64,000 bases of DNA from Prevotella sp. UBA2809 (GTDB lineage Bacteria; Bacteroidota; Bacteroidia; Bacteroidales; Bacteroidaceae), in the NCBI GenBank assembly GCA_002351725.1, contig DEHD01000023.1:1-64000 (forward strand), written 5' to 3'. Shown here one piece after another: positions 30,107-39,708 of this stretch. The notes under the pieces are model-generated. The model did not search any database, had not been told where the DNA came from, and saw only the letters and a list, made by a program, of their open reading frames with translations. The position numbers and the translations under genes are program-made. Within the stretch, counting starts at the first letter, position 1. Each line of letters starts with the position of its first letter.

Positions 30107-31031
30107 AAGATTTCAGAACAAAATAGCCGAGAGCCGAAAGACATTGCCGATTACCATAATATATGGTGTCGGCATATGGCTGTTGGCCGGGTTGGTAAAT
30201 AACGGCTGGTGGTTCCAGTTCCTGTGTTTCTTTGCATCGGTTTATGCCATGATTCATCTGAACAACATGAACCTGATGATAAGGATATACAGTCGTTCTG
30301 TGTCGGCTGCATACATTATGCTGTCGTGTATTACCGTATGGCTGTTTCCATCGGTAAACGGGGCTGTTATTCAACTGGGATCGGTACTGATACTGTTACT
30401 GCTGTTCTCGTGCTATCAAGACCATCAGACAAGAGGCAGGGCTTTCTACATATTCCTGATAGCAAGTCTGATTAGTCTGCTGGAGCCTCGCTACCTGCTG
30501 TTTGTACCTATAATATGGCTACTTATGGCAACAACAGTGTACTCGCTGTGTTTCCGCACTTTCCTTGCATCGCTTATTGGTTTGATAACGCCTTATTGGC
30601 TTTATGCCGGTTGGCTGTTGTATAACAACAGACATAACCCGGAGATGGCATTGAGCTTCATGTCGCGGTTCACTGAGATACAATGGGCAACAGACTATAG
30701 TGCACTGACCAGACCACAGATTATATATCTGGCTCTGCTTGTTGTGGTATTCCTGGTGGGAACAATACACTTCTGGATTACAAGCTATATGGACAAGATA
30801 CGAGTACGACAGATATACACCAGTCTGATAATGCTTACACTGTATACCTTAGTGCTGCTGGCTGTGCAACCCCAGATATATAATGTACTGATATACATGC
30901 TGACAATAGCCGTGAGTCCGATAATAGCGCATTTTGTATCGCTGACACATACCAGGATGTCGAACTTATTCTTCCTGTTATTGATGATAGTGATATTTAC
31001 GTTAACAGGCATGAACCTATGGATTTCATAA
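30102..31031 (+). CDS. Polytopic membrane protein of unknown function
   Basis: A 309-residue, very hydrophobic protein with about nine to ten membrane spans and short loops (examples IYGVGIWLLAGLV, GSVLILLLLFS, YLALLVVVFLVGTI). I recognise no catalytic motif. The start is GTG 30102, which lies in the last unit of the heptamer array; an in-frame TGA at 30096-30098 excludes anything longer, and no ATG gives the first segment. It overlaps the DedA-like gene by 13 nt and so is translated with it. It may belong to a Bacteroidales-specific family; no function is proposed. Confidence 0.7.
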   Translation: MKRFQNKIAESRKTLPITIIYGVGIWLLAGLVNNGWWFQFLCFFASVYAMIHLNNMNLMIRIYSRSVSAAYIMLSCITVWLFPSVNGAVIQLGSVLILLLLFSCYQDHQTRGRAFYIFLIASLISLLEPRYLLFVPIIWLLMATTVYSLCFRTFLASLIGLITPYWLYAGWLLYNNRHNPEMALSFMSRFTEIQWATDYSALTRPQIIYLALLVVVFLVGTIHFWITSYMDKIRVRQIYTSLIMLTLYTLVLLAVQPQIYNVLIYMLTIAVSPIIAHFVSLTHTRMSNLFFLLLMIVIFTLTGMNLWIS

Positions 31032-31471
31032 TAAACCTACTCTCGCAATACGGCTACTGGGGAATGCTGTTGGCAGCTTTCCTGGCAGGCAGTTTCTTCC
31101 CGTTCTCGAGCGAGGCTGTGATGGTGGCACTGATGGCTACAGGGCTTGACCCATGGGTACTGATGATATACGGTACCATAGGAAACGTGATGGGAAGCGT
31201 ATTCAACTACTGCGTGGGCAGAATGGGTAAGCTTGAGTGGATAGAGAAATATCTGCATGTAAAGAAACAAGACCTTGACAAAGCCCACAGGTTTCTGGCC
31301 GGTCGCGGTGCATGGATGGGATTCTTTGCATTCCTGCCGGTACTGGGCAGTGCGATAACGATAGCCTTAGGACTGATGAGATCGAACGTGATCATAACAT
31401 TCATCGCTATTACACTGGGCAAGTTGTTCCGTTATATTATCTTAATTTACGGAGCCGGTCTGTTTATATAA
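31019..31471 (+). CDS. YqaA-type DedA/SNARE-associated (VTT) membrane protein
   Basis: A 150-residue membrane protein of the YqaA branch of the DedA/VTT superfamily. It has an N-terminal re-entrant segment (GYWGMLLAAFLAGSFFPFSSEAVM), then GTIGNVMGSVFNYCVGRMG with the usual small-residue packing, and two C-terminal spans. DedA proteins move or scramble lipids such as undecaprenyl phosphate or phosphatidylethanolamine across the membrane; the role of this short branch is less clear. It overlaps the preceding membrane-protein gene and ends 13 nt before the next promoter. Confidence 0.82.
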   Translation: MDFIINLLSQYGYWGMLLAAFLAGSFFPFSSEAVMVALMATGLDPWVLMIYGTIGNVMGSVFNYCVGRMGKLEWIEKYLHVKKQDLDKAHRFLAGRGAWMGFFAFLPVLGSAITIALGLMRSNVIITFIAITLGKLFRYIILIYGAGLFI

Positions 31472-31483
31472 AATATTTTTGTG

Positions 31484-31491
31484 TAACTTTG
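31484..31491 (+). promoter_or_regulatory. -7 box (TAACTTTG) of the DUF2723 gene
   Basis: TAnnTTTG followed by CAC, 43 nt before the ATG. It probably also drives the deacetylase and GH3 genes. Confidence 0.65.
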
Positions 31492-31534
31492 CACCACTAT
31501 TTAGATTTTTAACGTTAAAGTATAATATTCTGTA

Positions 31535-34500
31535 ATGAAACAATTCAGGTTAATAGACAACGCCCTTGGCTGGCTGGCATTCTTTATTGCAGCCTTTGTC
31601 TATTGTTCTACCATCGAGCCGACAGCCAGTTTCTGGGACTGTCCGGAATTTATTACCACTGGTTACAAACTTGAAATCGGTCACCCACCCGGGGCACCAT
31701 TCTTCATGCTTACCGCAAACCTGTTCTCGCAGTTTACAAGCGACCCGACACAGGTGGCAAGAATGGTGAACACCATGAGTGCACTGCTATCGGCAACCTG
31801 TATACTGTTCCTGTTCTGGACCATCACTCATCTTACACGCCGACTGCTTATCAGCAACTGGGATGAGATGACATTGCCAAAGATGATTGCCATTGAGGCC
31901 TCTGGTATGGTTGGAGCATTGATATACACCTTCAGTGACACTTTCTGGTTCTCGGCTGTTGAGGGTGAGGTTTACGCCTACTCATCAGCATTTACTGCTG
32001 TGGTGTTCTGGCTGATTCTTAAGTGGGAAGACCATGCCGACGAGCCTCATAGTGACCGCTGGCTTATACTTATTATGTATATGACAGGACTCTCGATAGG
32101 TGTACATCTGCTGAACCTGCTTTGTGTTCCAGCCATCGTCCTGGTTTATTACTATCGCCGATTCCCCGATGCAAACCTCAAGGGTTCGCTCATAGCTCTT
32201 GCTGTTTCGGTAGTTATTCTGGCAGCAGTACTCTATGGCGTTGTTCCAGGAATCATTACCGTTGGCGGATGGTTCGAGCTGTTCTTTGTTAACACCCTCG
32301 GAATGCCATTCAATACCGGTGAGATCATCTATATATTCCTGTTGGTGGGTTGTGTCATCTGGGCTGTTTACGAGACTCAGACACAGAAGCACTCTCTGAA
32401 GATACAGAATATTGCATTCCTTGCATCGATAGGTATGCTGGGTATCCCCTTCTACGGTTGGGGCTGGAGCGCATTCTTCATCGGTGTTGTAGTTCTGGCT
32501 GCACTCTGGTTCCTGCTGAAGTACACCAAGAACAACCAGCCACTGATTACAGCCCGCGTAAAGAACACCATGCTGCTGTGCATGCTGATGCTTATGATTG
32601 GCTACTCAAGCTATGCACTGATTGTTATACGTTCATCGGCTAACCCGCCAATGGACCAGAACTCTCCTGAGGATATCTTCACACTGGGTGACTATCTGGG
32701 ACGTGAGCAGTACGGTCAGCGCCCATTGTTCTACGGTCAGGCCTACACATCGCAGGTGGCACTGGAGCAGGAAGGCAACTACTGCAAGCCTGTTATGACA
32801 AGCGGCAAGCCCGTATATCAGCGCAAGGAGAAGGCCTCGGCCGACGAGAAGGACTCTTACTTTGTAGTACGTACAAAGGACGAATATAAGTATGCACAGA
32901 ACATGCTGTTTCCACGTATGTATGATGCCGGTCATGCCGCAGCTTACGAGTCGTGGATGGGCGGTGTGGACGGCTCGCAGGTTCCTTACGACCGCTGCGG
33001 AGAGCAGATGATGGTCAAGGTGCCAAGTCAACTGGAGAACATACGTTTCTTCCTGAGCTATCAGTGCAACTTCATGTACTGGCGCTACTTCATGTGGAAC
33101 TTTGCCGGACGTCAGAATGATATCCAGGGCAATGGCGAGCTTGAGCATGGTAACTGGCTTACAGGATTCTCGTTCATAGACAATGCACGACTGGGAGACC
33201 AGAGCATGCTGCCACAGGAGCTGAAGGAGAATAAGGGACATAATGTGTTCTACTGCATGCCTCTGATTCTGGGACTGCTGGGACTCTTCTGGCAAGCTTG
33301 GTACACACGTAAGCGCAAGATTACTGTGAACGGTCAGGAGAAGACCATCGACGATCCTATAGGAATACGTCAGTTCTGGGTTGTATTCTTCCTGTTCTTC
33401 ATGACCGGTCTGGCTATTGTAATTTATCTGAACCAGACCCCAATGCAGCCACGTGAGCGTGACTATGCCTATGCTGGTTCGTTCTACGCCTTCGCCATCT
33501 GGTGTGGTATGGGAGTAGCAGCTATCATTGACTGGTTGAACCGTCAGATAAAGAAGGAGAATCTGGTAGTAGCCGTCGTTATAGGTCTGGCATGCTTGAT
33601 AGTACCTATCCAGATGGCCAGTCAGACCTGGGACGACCACGACCGTTCGGGTCGTTACTGCTGTCGTGACTTCGGTCAGAACTACCTGATGACACTGCAG
33701 GAAGAGGGTAACCCTATTATCTTCACAAACGGAGACAACGATACCTTCCCATTGTGGTACAACCAGGATACAGAGGGATTCCGTACCGATGCACGAGTAT
33801 GTAACCTCTCATATCTGCAGACCGACTGGTATATCGACCAGATGCGTCGCCCAGCATACAATTCTCCATCAGTGCCCATCAGCTGGAGCAGACTGGAGTA
33901 TTGTGCCGGAACAAACGAGTATGTACAGGTTGACCCATCGCTGAAGAAGCAGGTTGAGGAACTATACCGTCAGAACCCAGAGGAAGCAACAAAGCAGTTC
34001 GGCGACAAACCTTTCGAACTTAAGAATATACTTAAGTACTGGGTTCGTACAACAAACAAGGATCTGCACGTTATTCCTACAGATACAGTATATGTAACCA
34101 TCGACAAGGAAGCTGTACGTAAGAGCGGAATGATGATGGCCAGTGACTCTATACCCGATCAGATGGTAATCTCGCTGAAGGGAAAGAACGCTCTGTATAA
34201 GGGTGACCTGATGATGCTTGAGATGATTGCACAGTGCAACTGGACACGTCCTATCTACGTAGCAACAACCGTTGGTGCTGAGAACTACATGAACCTGGGC
34301 GACAACTTTGTTCAGGAGGGACTGGCAAACCGCATAACACCATTCACCACCAATGCACCAGGTGCTAAGAACTTCGATACTGAGAAGACATATAACAATG
34401 TTATGAACAAGTTCAAGTTCGGTGGTGTTGACAAGCCTGGCATCTATCTTGATGAGACAGTGATGCGCATGTGCTATACCCATCGCCGTCTGTTGTCGAT

Positions 34501-34900
34501 GCTGGCCATGAACCTTATTCATGAAGGCAAGGACAAGAAGGCCATGGAGGTGCTGGACAAGTGTGAGAAGGTGCTGCCAAGCTACAACATACCTCATGAC
34601 TACCAGAGCGGTTCGATGGACCTGGCCCGTGCATATGCACTTACCGGACAGACCAAGAAGGCACAGGATCTGATAGACCAGCTGTGGCGTAAATCAGCTG
34701 AGTATATGATGTGGTACTGCTCGCTTGACGGACAACGTTTCGAGAGCTCACAGCAGGACTGCATACTCCATCTCTATATCCTGAACCAAGTTCTCGACCT
34801 GCAGTCGGCAGTTGACGAGAAGAAGGCAGAGGAGAAGGATAAGCAGTTCCAGACCATCAACAAGATCTATACAGCTAAAGGAGGAACTTACGGACAATAA
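31535..34900 (+). CDS. DUF2723 membrane glycosyltransferase-like protein
   Basis: An 1121-residue protein with an N-terminal membrane half (about 12 spans, residues 1-700) of the DUF2723 / PMT-like GT-C fold and a large C-terminal soluble half (about 720-1121) with helical TPR-like repeats near the end. The family signature FWDCPEFI follows the first span (about 31-38), and a second acidic motif PRERDYAYAGSF lies in a later loop. GT-C enzymes use polyprenyl-phosphate sugars and act on the periplasmic side. In Bacteroidota this family is a candidate for protein O-glycosylation, which is not proven here. It is followed 4 nt later by a polysaccharide deacetylase. Confidence 0.8.
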   Translation: MKQFRLIDNALGWLAFFIAAFVYCSTIEPTASFWDCPEFITTGYKLEIGHPPGAPFFMLTANLFSQFTSDPTQVARMVNTMSALLSATCILFLFWTITHLTRRLLISNWDEMTLPKMIAIEASGMVGALIYTFSDTFWFSAVEGEVYAYSSAFTAVVFWLILKWEDHADEPHSDRWLILIMYMTGLSIGVHLLNLLCVPAIVLVYYYRRFPDANLKGSLIALAVSVVILAAVLYGVVPGIITVGGWFELFFVNTLGMPFNTGEIIYIFLLVGCVIWAVYETQTQKHSLKIQNIAFLASIGMLGIPFYGWGWSAFFIGVVVLAALWFLLKYTKNNQPLITARVKNTMLLCMLMLMIGYSSYALIVIRSSANPPMDQNSPEDIFTLGDYLGREQYGQRPLFYGQAYTSQVALEQEGNYCKPVMTSGKPVYQRKEKASADEKDSYFVVRTKDEYKYAQNMLFPRMYDAGHAAAYESWMGGVDGSQVPYDRCGEQMMVKVPSQLENIRFFLSYQCNFMYWRYFMWNFAGRQNDIQGNGELEHGNWLTGFSFIDNARLGDQSMLPQELKENKGHNVFYCMPLILGLLGLFWQAWYTRKRKITVNGQEKTIDDPIGIRQFWVVFFLFFMTGLAIVIYLNQTPMQPRERDYAYAGSFYAFAIWCGMGVAAIIDWLNRQIKKENLVVAVVIGLACLIVPIQMASQTWDDHDRSGRYCCRDFGQNYLMTLQEEGNPIIFTNGDNDTFPLWYNQDTEGFRTDARVCNLSYLQTDWYIDQMRRPAYNSPSVPISWSRLEYCAGTNEYVQVDPSLKKQVEELYRQNPEEATKQFGDKPFELKNILKYWVRTTNKDLHVIPTDTVYVTIDKEAVRKSGMMMASDSIPDQMVISLKGKNALYKGDLMMLEMIAQCNWTRPIYVATTVGAENYMNLGDNFVQEGLANRITPFTTNAPGAKNFDTEKTYNNVMNKFKFGGVDKPGIYLDETVMRMCYTHRRLLSMLAMNLIHEGKDKKAMEVLDKCEKVLPSYNIPHDYQSGSMDLARAYALTGQTKKAQDLIDQLWRKSAEYMMWYCSLDGQRFESSQQDCILHLYILNQVLDLQSAVDEKKAEEKDKQFQTINKIYTAKGGTYGQ

Positions 34901-34903
34901 TAT

Positions 34904-35515
34904 ATGTTTATAGAGCAACCGGCAATATATCTGCGCTGGCTCTATCCAAGAGCATACTGGCGAATGGACCGTCACGAAAGGTCAGTCTACCTGACTTTCG
35001 ATGATGGTCCCATCCCAGAGGCTACACCATTCATACTCGACACACTGAAGGAGTTCGGTGTGAGAGCCACCTTCTTTATGGTGGGTGACAATGTGCGGAA
35101 ATACCCGGAACTCTACAAACGTATTCTGGCCGAAGGTCATCAGGTGGGGAACCATACCCACAACCATATAGGCGGACTACGCCACTCAATAAAGGAATAC
35201 AGCTATAATGTGGAAAAGGCCAATGCCTATATACACAGTCACTATGTGCGCCCACCCCATGGATGGATGCGTATGGCACAGTATGCCTGGTTAAGCAGGA
35301 AATACAAGATTGTGATGTGGGACCTTGTTACCCGCGACTACTCTAAATGGATGACTGCAGAGGATGTGATTAATAATATAAAGAGGTACGCGCGTAATGG
35401 CTCGATCATCACATTCCACGATTCGCTTAAGAGCATCGACAAACTAAAAACCGCACTGCCGGAGAGTCTGCAGTGGCTAAAAGACCAAGGCTATAGCTTC
35501 AGAATATTTCCATAA
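34904..35515 (+). CDS. Polysaccharide deacetylase (CE4, NodB-like)
   Basis: A 203-residue single-domain CE4 enzyme. Motif 1 is TFDDGP (31-36; catalytic base and metal Asp), motif 2 HTHNH (84-88; metal His pair), motif 3 RPPHG (116-120), motif 4 around the Asp/Trp of IVMWDLVTRDYS and motif 5 SIITFHDS with the catalytic His. All zinc ligands are present, so it should remove N- or O-acetyl groups from a polysaccharide or peptidoglycan-like substrate. No signal peptide is visible; the protein begins almost directly at the fold, so it may be cytoplasmic or secreted in an unusual way. It lies between the GT-C protein and GH3. Confidence 0.88.
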   Translation: MFIEQPAIYLRWLYPRAYWRMDRHERSVYLTFDDGPIPEATPFILDTLKEFGVRATFFMVGDNVRKYPELYKRILAEGHQVGNHTHNHIGGLRHSIKEYSYNVEKANAYIHSHYVRPPHGWMRMAQYAWLSRKYKIVMWDLVTRDYSKWMTAEDVINNIKRYARNGSIITFHDSLKSIDKLKTALPESLQWLKDQGYSFRIFP

Positions 35516-35533
35516 AACAAAAAATAAACAACA

Positions 35534-37888
35534 ATGAAAAGATTACTATCAACCTGTTTACTTACAGCAACATTCGCAATGACAACAAATGCTCAGCCAC
35601 AACTTCGCGCAGACAACATCGACGAAGTTATCAAGGCTATGACCCTTGAAGAGAAAGCCAAACTACTTGTTGGCGGTGCTAACAATTTCTTCGGTGCAGG
35701 TGCCGTTGTTGGCGGCGAGGCCGACCTCGTAGCCGGAGCAGCCGGTACATCACCTGCTATCCCACGATTGGGTATTCCTGCTACAGTACTTACCGACGGT
35801 CCTGCCGGAGTACGTATCGACCCAACACGTAAGGGTACAACAAAGACTTACTACGCTACAGCGTTCCCAATCGGTTCGTGTCTGGCTTCTACCTGGAACA
35901 CCGAGCTGGTGAGCAAGGTTGGTGAGGCTATCGGAAACGAGACAAAGGAGTATCGTTGCGACGTTATCCTAGGTCCTGGAATGAACCTGCATCGCAACCC
36001 ACTGTGCGGACGAAACTTTGAGTACTACTCTGAGGATCCTCTGCTTACCGGTAAGATTGCTGCTGCTTATATACAGGGCGTACAGAGTCAGGGTGCCGGT
36101 GTAAGTGCCAAGCACTTTGCCATCAACTCGCAGGAGACCGACCGTACAGCTGTTGACGAGCGAGTATCACAGCGTGCAGCCCGTGAGCTCTATCTGCGTG
36201 GATTCGAGATTGCAGTTCGCGAGAGTAATCCATGGACTATCATGGCATCGTATAACCAGGTGAACGGTGAGTACTCTATGGGTAATCACGACCTGCTGAC
36301 CAAGATTCTGCGTGAGGACTGGGGATATAAGGGTATTGTCATGACCGACTGGATTGGAATACGCCAAGGTCTTACCACAGCCAGCGAGGTTCATGCCGGA
36401 AACGACCTTATGGAGCCAGGACAGCCTGCCCAGGTTCAGGAGATTATCGATGCCGTAAAGAACGGAAAGCTTGACATTGCCGATGTTGACCGCAATGTCC
36501 GTCGTATGCTTGAGTACATCGTTAAGACTCCAAGCTTCCACAAATATCCAGCATCTAACAACCCCGACTTCAAGGCTCATGCTGCCATCACACGTCAGAG
36601 TGCTGCCGAGGGTATCGTGATGCTTAAGAACAACGGAGCCCTGCCTTGGAAGAACGGTGCTGTAAAGACCGTTGCCTTGTTTGGCGAGAACTCATACGAC
36701 TTCCTGAGCGGTGGTACCGGTTCTGGTTGCGTTCACCCACCATATGTTGTTGACATGCTCGAAGGTCTGAAGAATGCAGGTATCAGTTCATCGGCTACTC
36801 TTACCGATATCTATCGTAAGTACATCGAGTTTGCCCGCGTAAAGTTCCAGGCAGAGCGTCATCCAGCAAAATGGTTCCAGACAGAGATGATGGGGCAGCA
36901 GAAGTATCCAGAGATATCAATTGCACCTATCGCAATCAACAAGGAGATCCAGGCTGCTGATGCAGCAATCATCACTATCGGACGTCAGGCCGGTGAGGGT
37001 ATCGACCGTGATATCGACACTGAGTTCAACCTGATTCCCGAGGAGCGTAATCTTATTGTTGACGTATGTAACGCATTCCACTCAGTTGGTAAGCCAGTAA
37101 TCGTAATAATCAACTCGGGTAGTGTTATCGAGACTGCTTCATGGAGCGGATATCCCGATGCTATCCTGTGTGCATGGCAGCCAGGTATGGAAGGCGGAAA
37201 CTCTATCGCCGACCTGCTTACAGGTAAGGTAAACCCATCAGGTAAGCTCACCATGACATGGCCTATCGCTGCCACCGATCATGCATCAACAAAGAACTTC
37301 CCAGGAAGCATTGATGACTATACCTTTAAGATGATGGTTGGTAACAAGATGCAGATTCCCGGACATGCTTACACAAACCACGAAGAGGACATCTACGTGG
37401 GATATCGTTACTTTGACACCTTCAATAAGAACGTTGCTTACCCATTCGGTTATGGTTTGAGCTACACTACATTTGCATTCTCAAAGCCTGTAGTAAAGGC
37501 AAAGGGCAAGGATGCTGTAGAGGTTAGCATCACAGTAAAGAACACCGGTAAGGTTAGCGGTAAGGAGGTTGCACAAGTTTATGTTCAGGCTCCAGAAGGA
37601 AAGTTGGAGAAGCCATGTCAGGAGTTGAAGGCTTTTGCCAAGACCCGCGAGCTTCAGCCAGGTGAGAGTCAGGTTCTTACCATGACAATCCCAGTACGCG
37701 ATCTGGCAAGCTTTGACGAGGCAGGTAGTCAGTGGATTACAGAAGCTGGTACATACACCTTCCGTATCGGTAACAGCAGCCGCGACATAGCAGCTACAGC
37801 AACACTTAAGATTGCTGAATATACAGAAAAGACAACTAATGCCCTTGCTCCTAAGCAGAAACTGAATCTGCTTAAGAAGGGCAAGTAA
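35534..37888 (+). CDS. Secreted GH3 beta-glucosidase
   Basis: A 784-residue GH3 enzyme with a signal peptide (1-20, ends TTNAQ), the (alpha/beta)8 domain with nucleophile Asp 272 (VMTDWIG), substrate-pocket motifs GPGMNLHRNPLCGRNFEYYS and KHFAIN, the alpha/beta sandwich domain (about 370-620) and a C-terminal fibronectin-III-like domain (about 680-770). The order and length are those of typical Bacteroidales beta-glucosidases, cleaving terminal beta-glucosides; beta-xylosidase or mixed activity cannot be excluded. No box lies in the 18-nt gap before it, so it is read with the deacetylase. It ends 2 nt from the convergent Lrp gene. Confidence 0.9.
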   Translation: MKRLLSTCLLTATFAMTTNAQPQLRADNIDEVIKAMTLEEKAKLLVGGANNFFGAGAVVGGEADLVAGAAGTSPAIPRLGIPATVLTDGPAGVRIDPTRKGTTKTYYATAFPIGSCLASTWNTELVSKVGEAIGNETKEYRCDVILGPGMNLHRNPLCGRNFEYYSEDPLLTGKIAAAYIQGVQSQGAGVSAKHFAINSQETDRTAVDERVSQRAARELYLRGFEIAVRESNPWTIMASYNQVNGEYSMGNHDLLTKILREDWGYKGIVMTDWIGIRQGLTTASEVHAGNDLMEPGQPAQVQEIIDAVKNGKLDIADVDRNVRRMLEYIVKTPSFHKYPASNNPDFKAHAAITRQSAAEGIVMLKNNGALPWKNGAVKTVALFGENSYDFLSGGTGSGCVHPPYVVDMLEGLKNAGISSSATLTDIYRKYIEFARVKFQAERHPAKWFQTEMMGQQKYPEISIAPIAINKEIQAADAAIITIGRQAGEGIDRDIDTEFNLIPEERNLIVDVCNAFHSVGKPVIVIINSGSVIETASWSGYPDAILCAWQPGMEGGNSIADLLTGKVNPSGKLTMTWPIAATDHASTKNFPGSIDDYTFKMMVGNKMQIPGHAYTNHEEDIYVGYRYFDTFNKNVAYPFGYGLSYTTFAFSKPVVKAKGKDAVEVSITVKNTGKVSGKEVAQVYVQAPEGKLEKPCQELKAFAKTRELQPGESQVLTMTIPVRDLASFDEAGSQWITEAGTYTFRIGNSSRDIAATATLKIAEYTEKTTNALAPKQKLNLLKKGK

Positions 37889-37890
37889 AT

Positions 37891-38385
37891 CTATTTAAAT
37901 GAATCCTCAGCCTCAGCATCTGTAGTAAGGATGTCGGCAATGGGCAACTGGCGGTCAATCGCTGTATGGAATGAAATCAGCGTTTGACTGCTAGAAAGCC
38001 CGAGGGGCTGAAGCTTATCGTGAATAATCGTCAGCAGATGATGATTATTACGGGCATACAACTTGATAAACATATCAAAGTTACCTGTTGTGTAATGACA
38101 CTCCACAACCTCAGGAATCTGCTTTAACTTATCCAACACCTCGTCAAAGCGTGCAGGATCCTTAAGATTCAATCCGATATAAGCACATGTCTCGTAACCT
38201 ATCTTCTCGGGTTCAATAAGGAACTGCGATCCTTTTAGCACACCCAGGCTATTCAACTTCTGAATACGCTGGTGGATGGCAGCACCACTCACATTACATG
38301 CACGTGCCACTTCAAGAAAAGGAATGCGGGCATCGGCGGCTATCAGACTAAGTATCTGTCTGTCGAGTTCGTCAATTTTTACCAT
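37891..38385 (-). CDS. Lrp/AsnC-family transcriptional regulator
   Basis: A 164-residue regulator: N-terminal winged helix-turn-helix (about 4-60, DELDRQILSLIAADARIPFLEVARACNVSGAAIHQRIQKL; recognition helix SGAAIHQRI) and a C-terminal RAM ligand-binding domain (about 68-145). Such proteins form dimers to octamers and respond to amino acids or other small ligands. It lies 8 nt after the second exbD and is the last gene of the ExbB/ExbD run. It may control that operon, or only share its transcript. Confidence 0.9.
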   Translation of the reverse strand: MVKIDELDRQILSLIAADARIPFLEVARACNVSGAAIHQRIQKLNSLGVLKGSQFLIEPEKIGYETCAYIGLNLKDPARFDEVLDKLKQIPEVVECHYTTGNFDMFIKLYARNNHHLLTIIHDKLQPLGLSSSQTLISFHTAIDRQLPIADILTTDAEAEDSFK

Positions 38386-38393
38386 AATAGCAG

Positions 38394-38870
38394 TTATTTT
38401 TTGATTTCAGTTGCACTATAATTTATCTTCAGGGCATAGGCCTTCTGCAAGTTTCGTTTAACCTCGCTGACAAGACCCATCGGTGCCTTGCGGTCTACAC
38501 GCAGTGATACGGTGAGGCGTGACTGGTTCTCTGCACTCAAACCGCCTCGTATCTGTTCTATCAGAGCTGGGATATCATTAGGATTGACAATGTCGCCATT
38601 AAGCTGAACAGCCCAACGGCCTGCTTCACCCCTACTCTCCTTGGTGCCTTCTCTACCAATATATATGTTCACCACGGCCTGCTTGTTGGCCAGTTTCTGC
38701 ACCTCAACACCCTGAGGTACCTGAAGGCGCACCTTAACCTCATCGCTACGCATATGGGTAACAATCATAAAGAAGAACAGAACAGTAAAGATCAGGTCGG
38801 GCATCGACGCCACATTAAGCGACGGCACACTCTTGCGACTCTGATGGAACATACTCTTCATCGGTCTCAT
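38394..38870 (-). CDS. ExbD/TolR-family biopolymer transport protein (second copy)
   Basis: A 158-residue ExbD/TolR protein: short cytoplasmic N terminus, one membrane span (about 22-42) carrying the conserved Asp at its start (SMPDLIFTVLFFFMIVTHM), then a periplasmic domain. The Asp conducts protons with ExbB to drive TonB or a similar force transducer. Its ATG overlaps the TGA of the first exbD (ATGA). Two ExbD paralogues in one operon are common in Bacteroidota and may form mixed dimers. Confidence 0.88.
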   Translation of the reverse strand: MRPMKSMFHQSRKSVPSLNVASMPDLIFTVLFFFMIVTHMRSDEVKVRLQVPQGVEVQKLANKQAVVNIYIGREGTKESRGEAGRWAVQLNGDIVNPNDIPALIEQIRGGLSAENQSRLTVSLRVDRKAPMGLVSEVKRNLQKAYALKINYSATEIKK

Positions 38871-39388
38871 TGTGCACCTCCTTCCTGTATAGGCGACTCG
38901 CTTATACGCTGTGGGTAATACTCGTTCAATGCAGTCTTCTCATCGTTGGTACATGCAGCATAGCTATGACCGTAATGCTTCTTTGCATATTCCTCACGCA
39001 GCTCCTGATAGGCGCTTACTATGGCATCCTGCATCTGGAAATAAGCCTCGTAGGTTGTAGCAGGATCGGCCTGTATGGATACCACATGGCCAGTGCGGTT
39101 AACAAATGCCAACGAGCGCACCTCGGCAGTAAGCTGCTGATAGGTAACAGTCTTGCCATCGCATGTGAGCTGGTTATCAGCATCAAGTTTCACCTGCATC
39201 ACATTGTCGCGATTGATGTCTTTCGGCTGTTCGTGCTCCAATGGCGGTGGAGCCATCTGGCGCAGTAATCCCTTCTCCGTGTCCATCGATGATGTCACGA
39301 GGAAGAATATCAACAGCATAAACGATATGTCGGCTGTAGATGTGGTATTCAGCTCCGGAATCTGCTGACGATAGCGCTTACGAAACAT
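38867..39388 (-). CDS. ExbD/TolR-family biopolymer transport protein (first copy)
   Basis: A 173-residue ExbD/TolR protein with the conserved Asp in the span (STADISFMLLIFFLVTSSM, about 17-36) and a periplasmic domain. Its start lies inside the end of the small membrane-protein gene; the two frames overlap by 40 nt. That is unusually long, but the Asp-bearing span begins only 19 residues in and the N terminus (RKRYRQQIPELNTTS) is a normal ExbD N terminus, so the ATG at 39386-39388 is well supported. Confidence 0.88.
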   Translation of the reverse strand: MFRKRYRQQIPELNTTSTADISFMLLIFFLVTSSMDTEKGLLRQMAPPPLEHEQPKDINRDNVMQVKLDADNQLTCDGKTVTYQQLTAEVRSLAFVNRTGHVVSIQADPATTYEAYFQMQDAIVSAYQELREEYAKKHYGHSYAACTNDEKTALNEYYPQRISESPIQEGGAQ

Positions 39389-39708
39389 CCGATAATCAAT
39401 ATAATAGAGGTGTAGATAAACATATCAGCGACACGCAGCCAGAACGTGTCGGTAAGCAGTTGACCGTTGGTCATTATGGGTTTGGTAGATGCGAGTGCGA
39501 ATGTGACTACCATACACAGGACAAAGCCGATAGCAACAATCCACCCGATCTTTCCAGCGGGTACACCATTCACCACATCATCGCCCTTTCTGCGGAATCG
39601 CAATCCATGCCATACCGAATAGGCTGTAGTCAGGATGGCAACAGCAAGTGCCAGGTACATCAGTCCCAGCATCACATCAGCTATGGCAGGCGAAATGAAG
39701 TTATTCAT
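39349..39708 (-). CDS. Small membrane protein between ExbB and ExbD
   Basis: A 119-residue protein with three likely spans (about 10-33, 55-76, 91-112) and a basic loop (HGLRFRRKGDD). I do not recognise a family. It starts on the ATG that shares its A with the exbB TGA (TGATG) and ends 40 nt inside exbD, so it is translationally locked into the ExbB/ExbD operon. A one-codon upstream GTG is the alternative start. It may be an accessory subunit of this ExbB-ExbD motor; that is inference from position. Confidence 0.7.
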   Translation of the reverse strand: MNNFISPAIADVMLGLMYLALAVAILTTAYSVWHGLRFRRKGDDVVNGVPAGKIGWIVAIGFVLCMVVTFALASTKPIMTNGQLLTDTFWLRVADMFIYTSIILIIGCFVSAIVSRFRS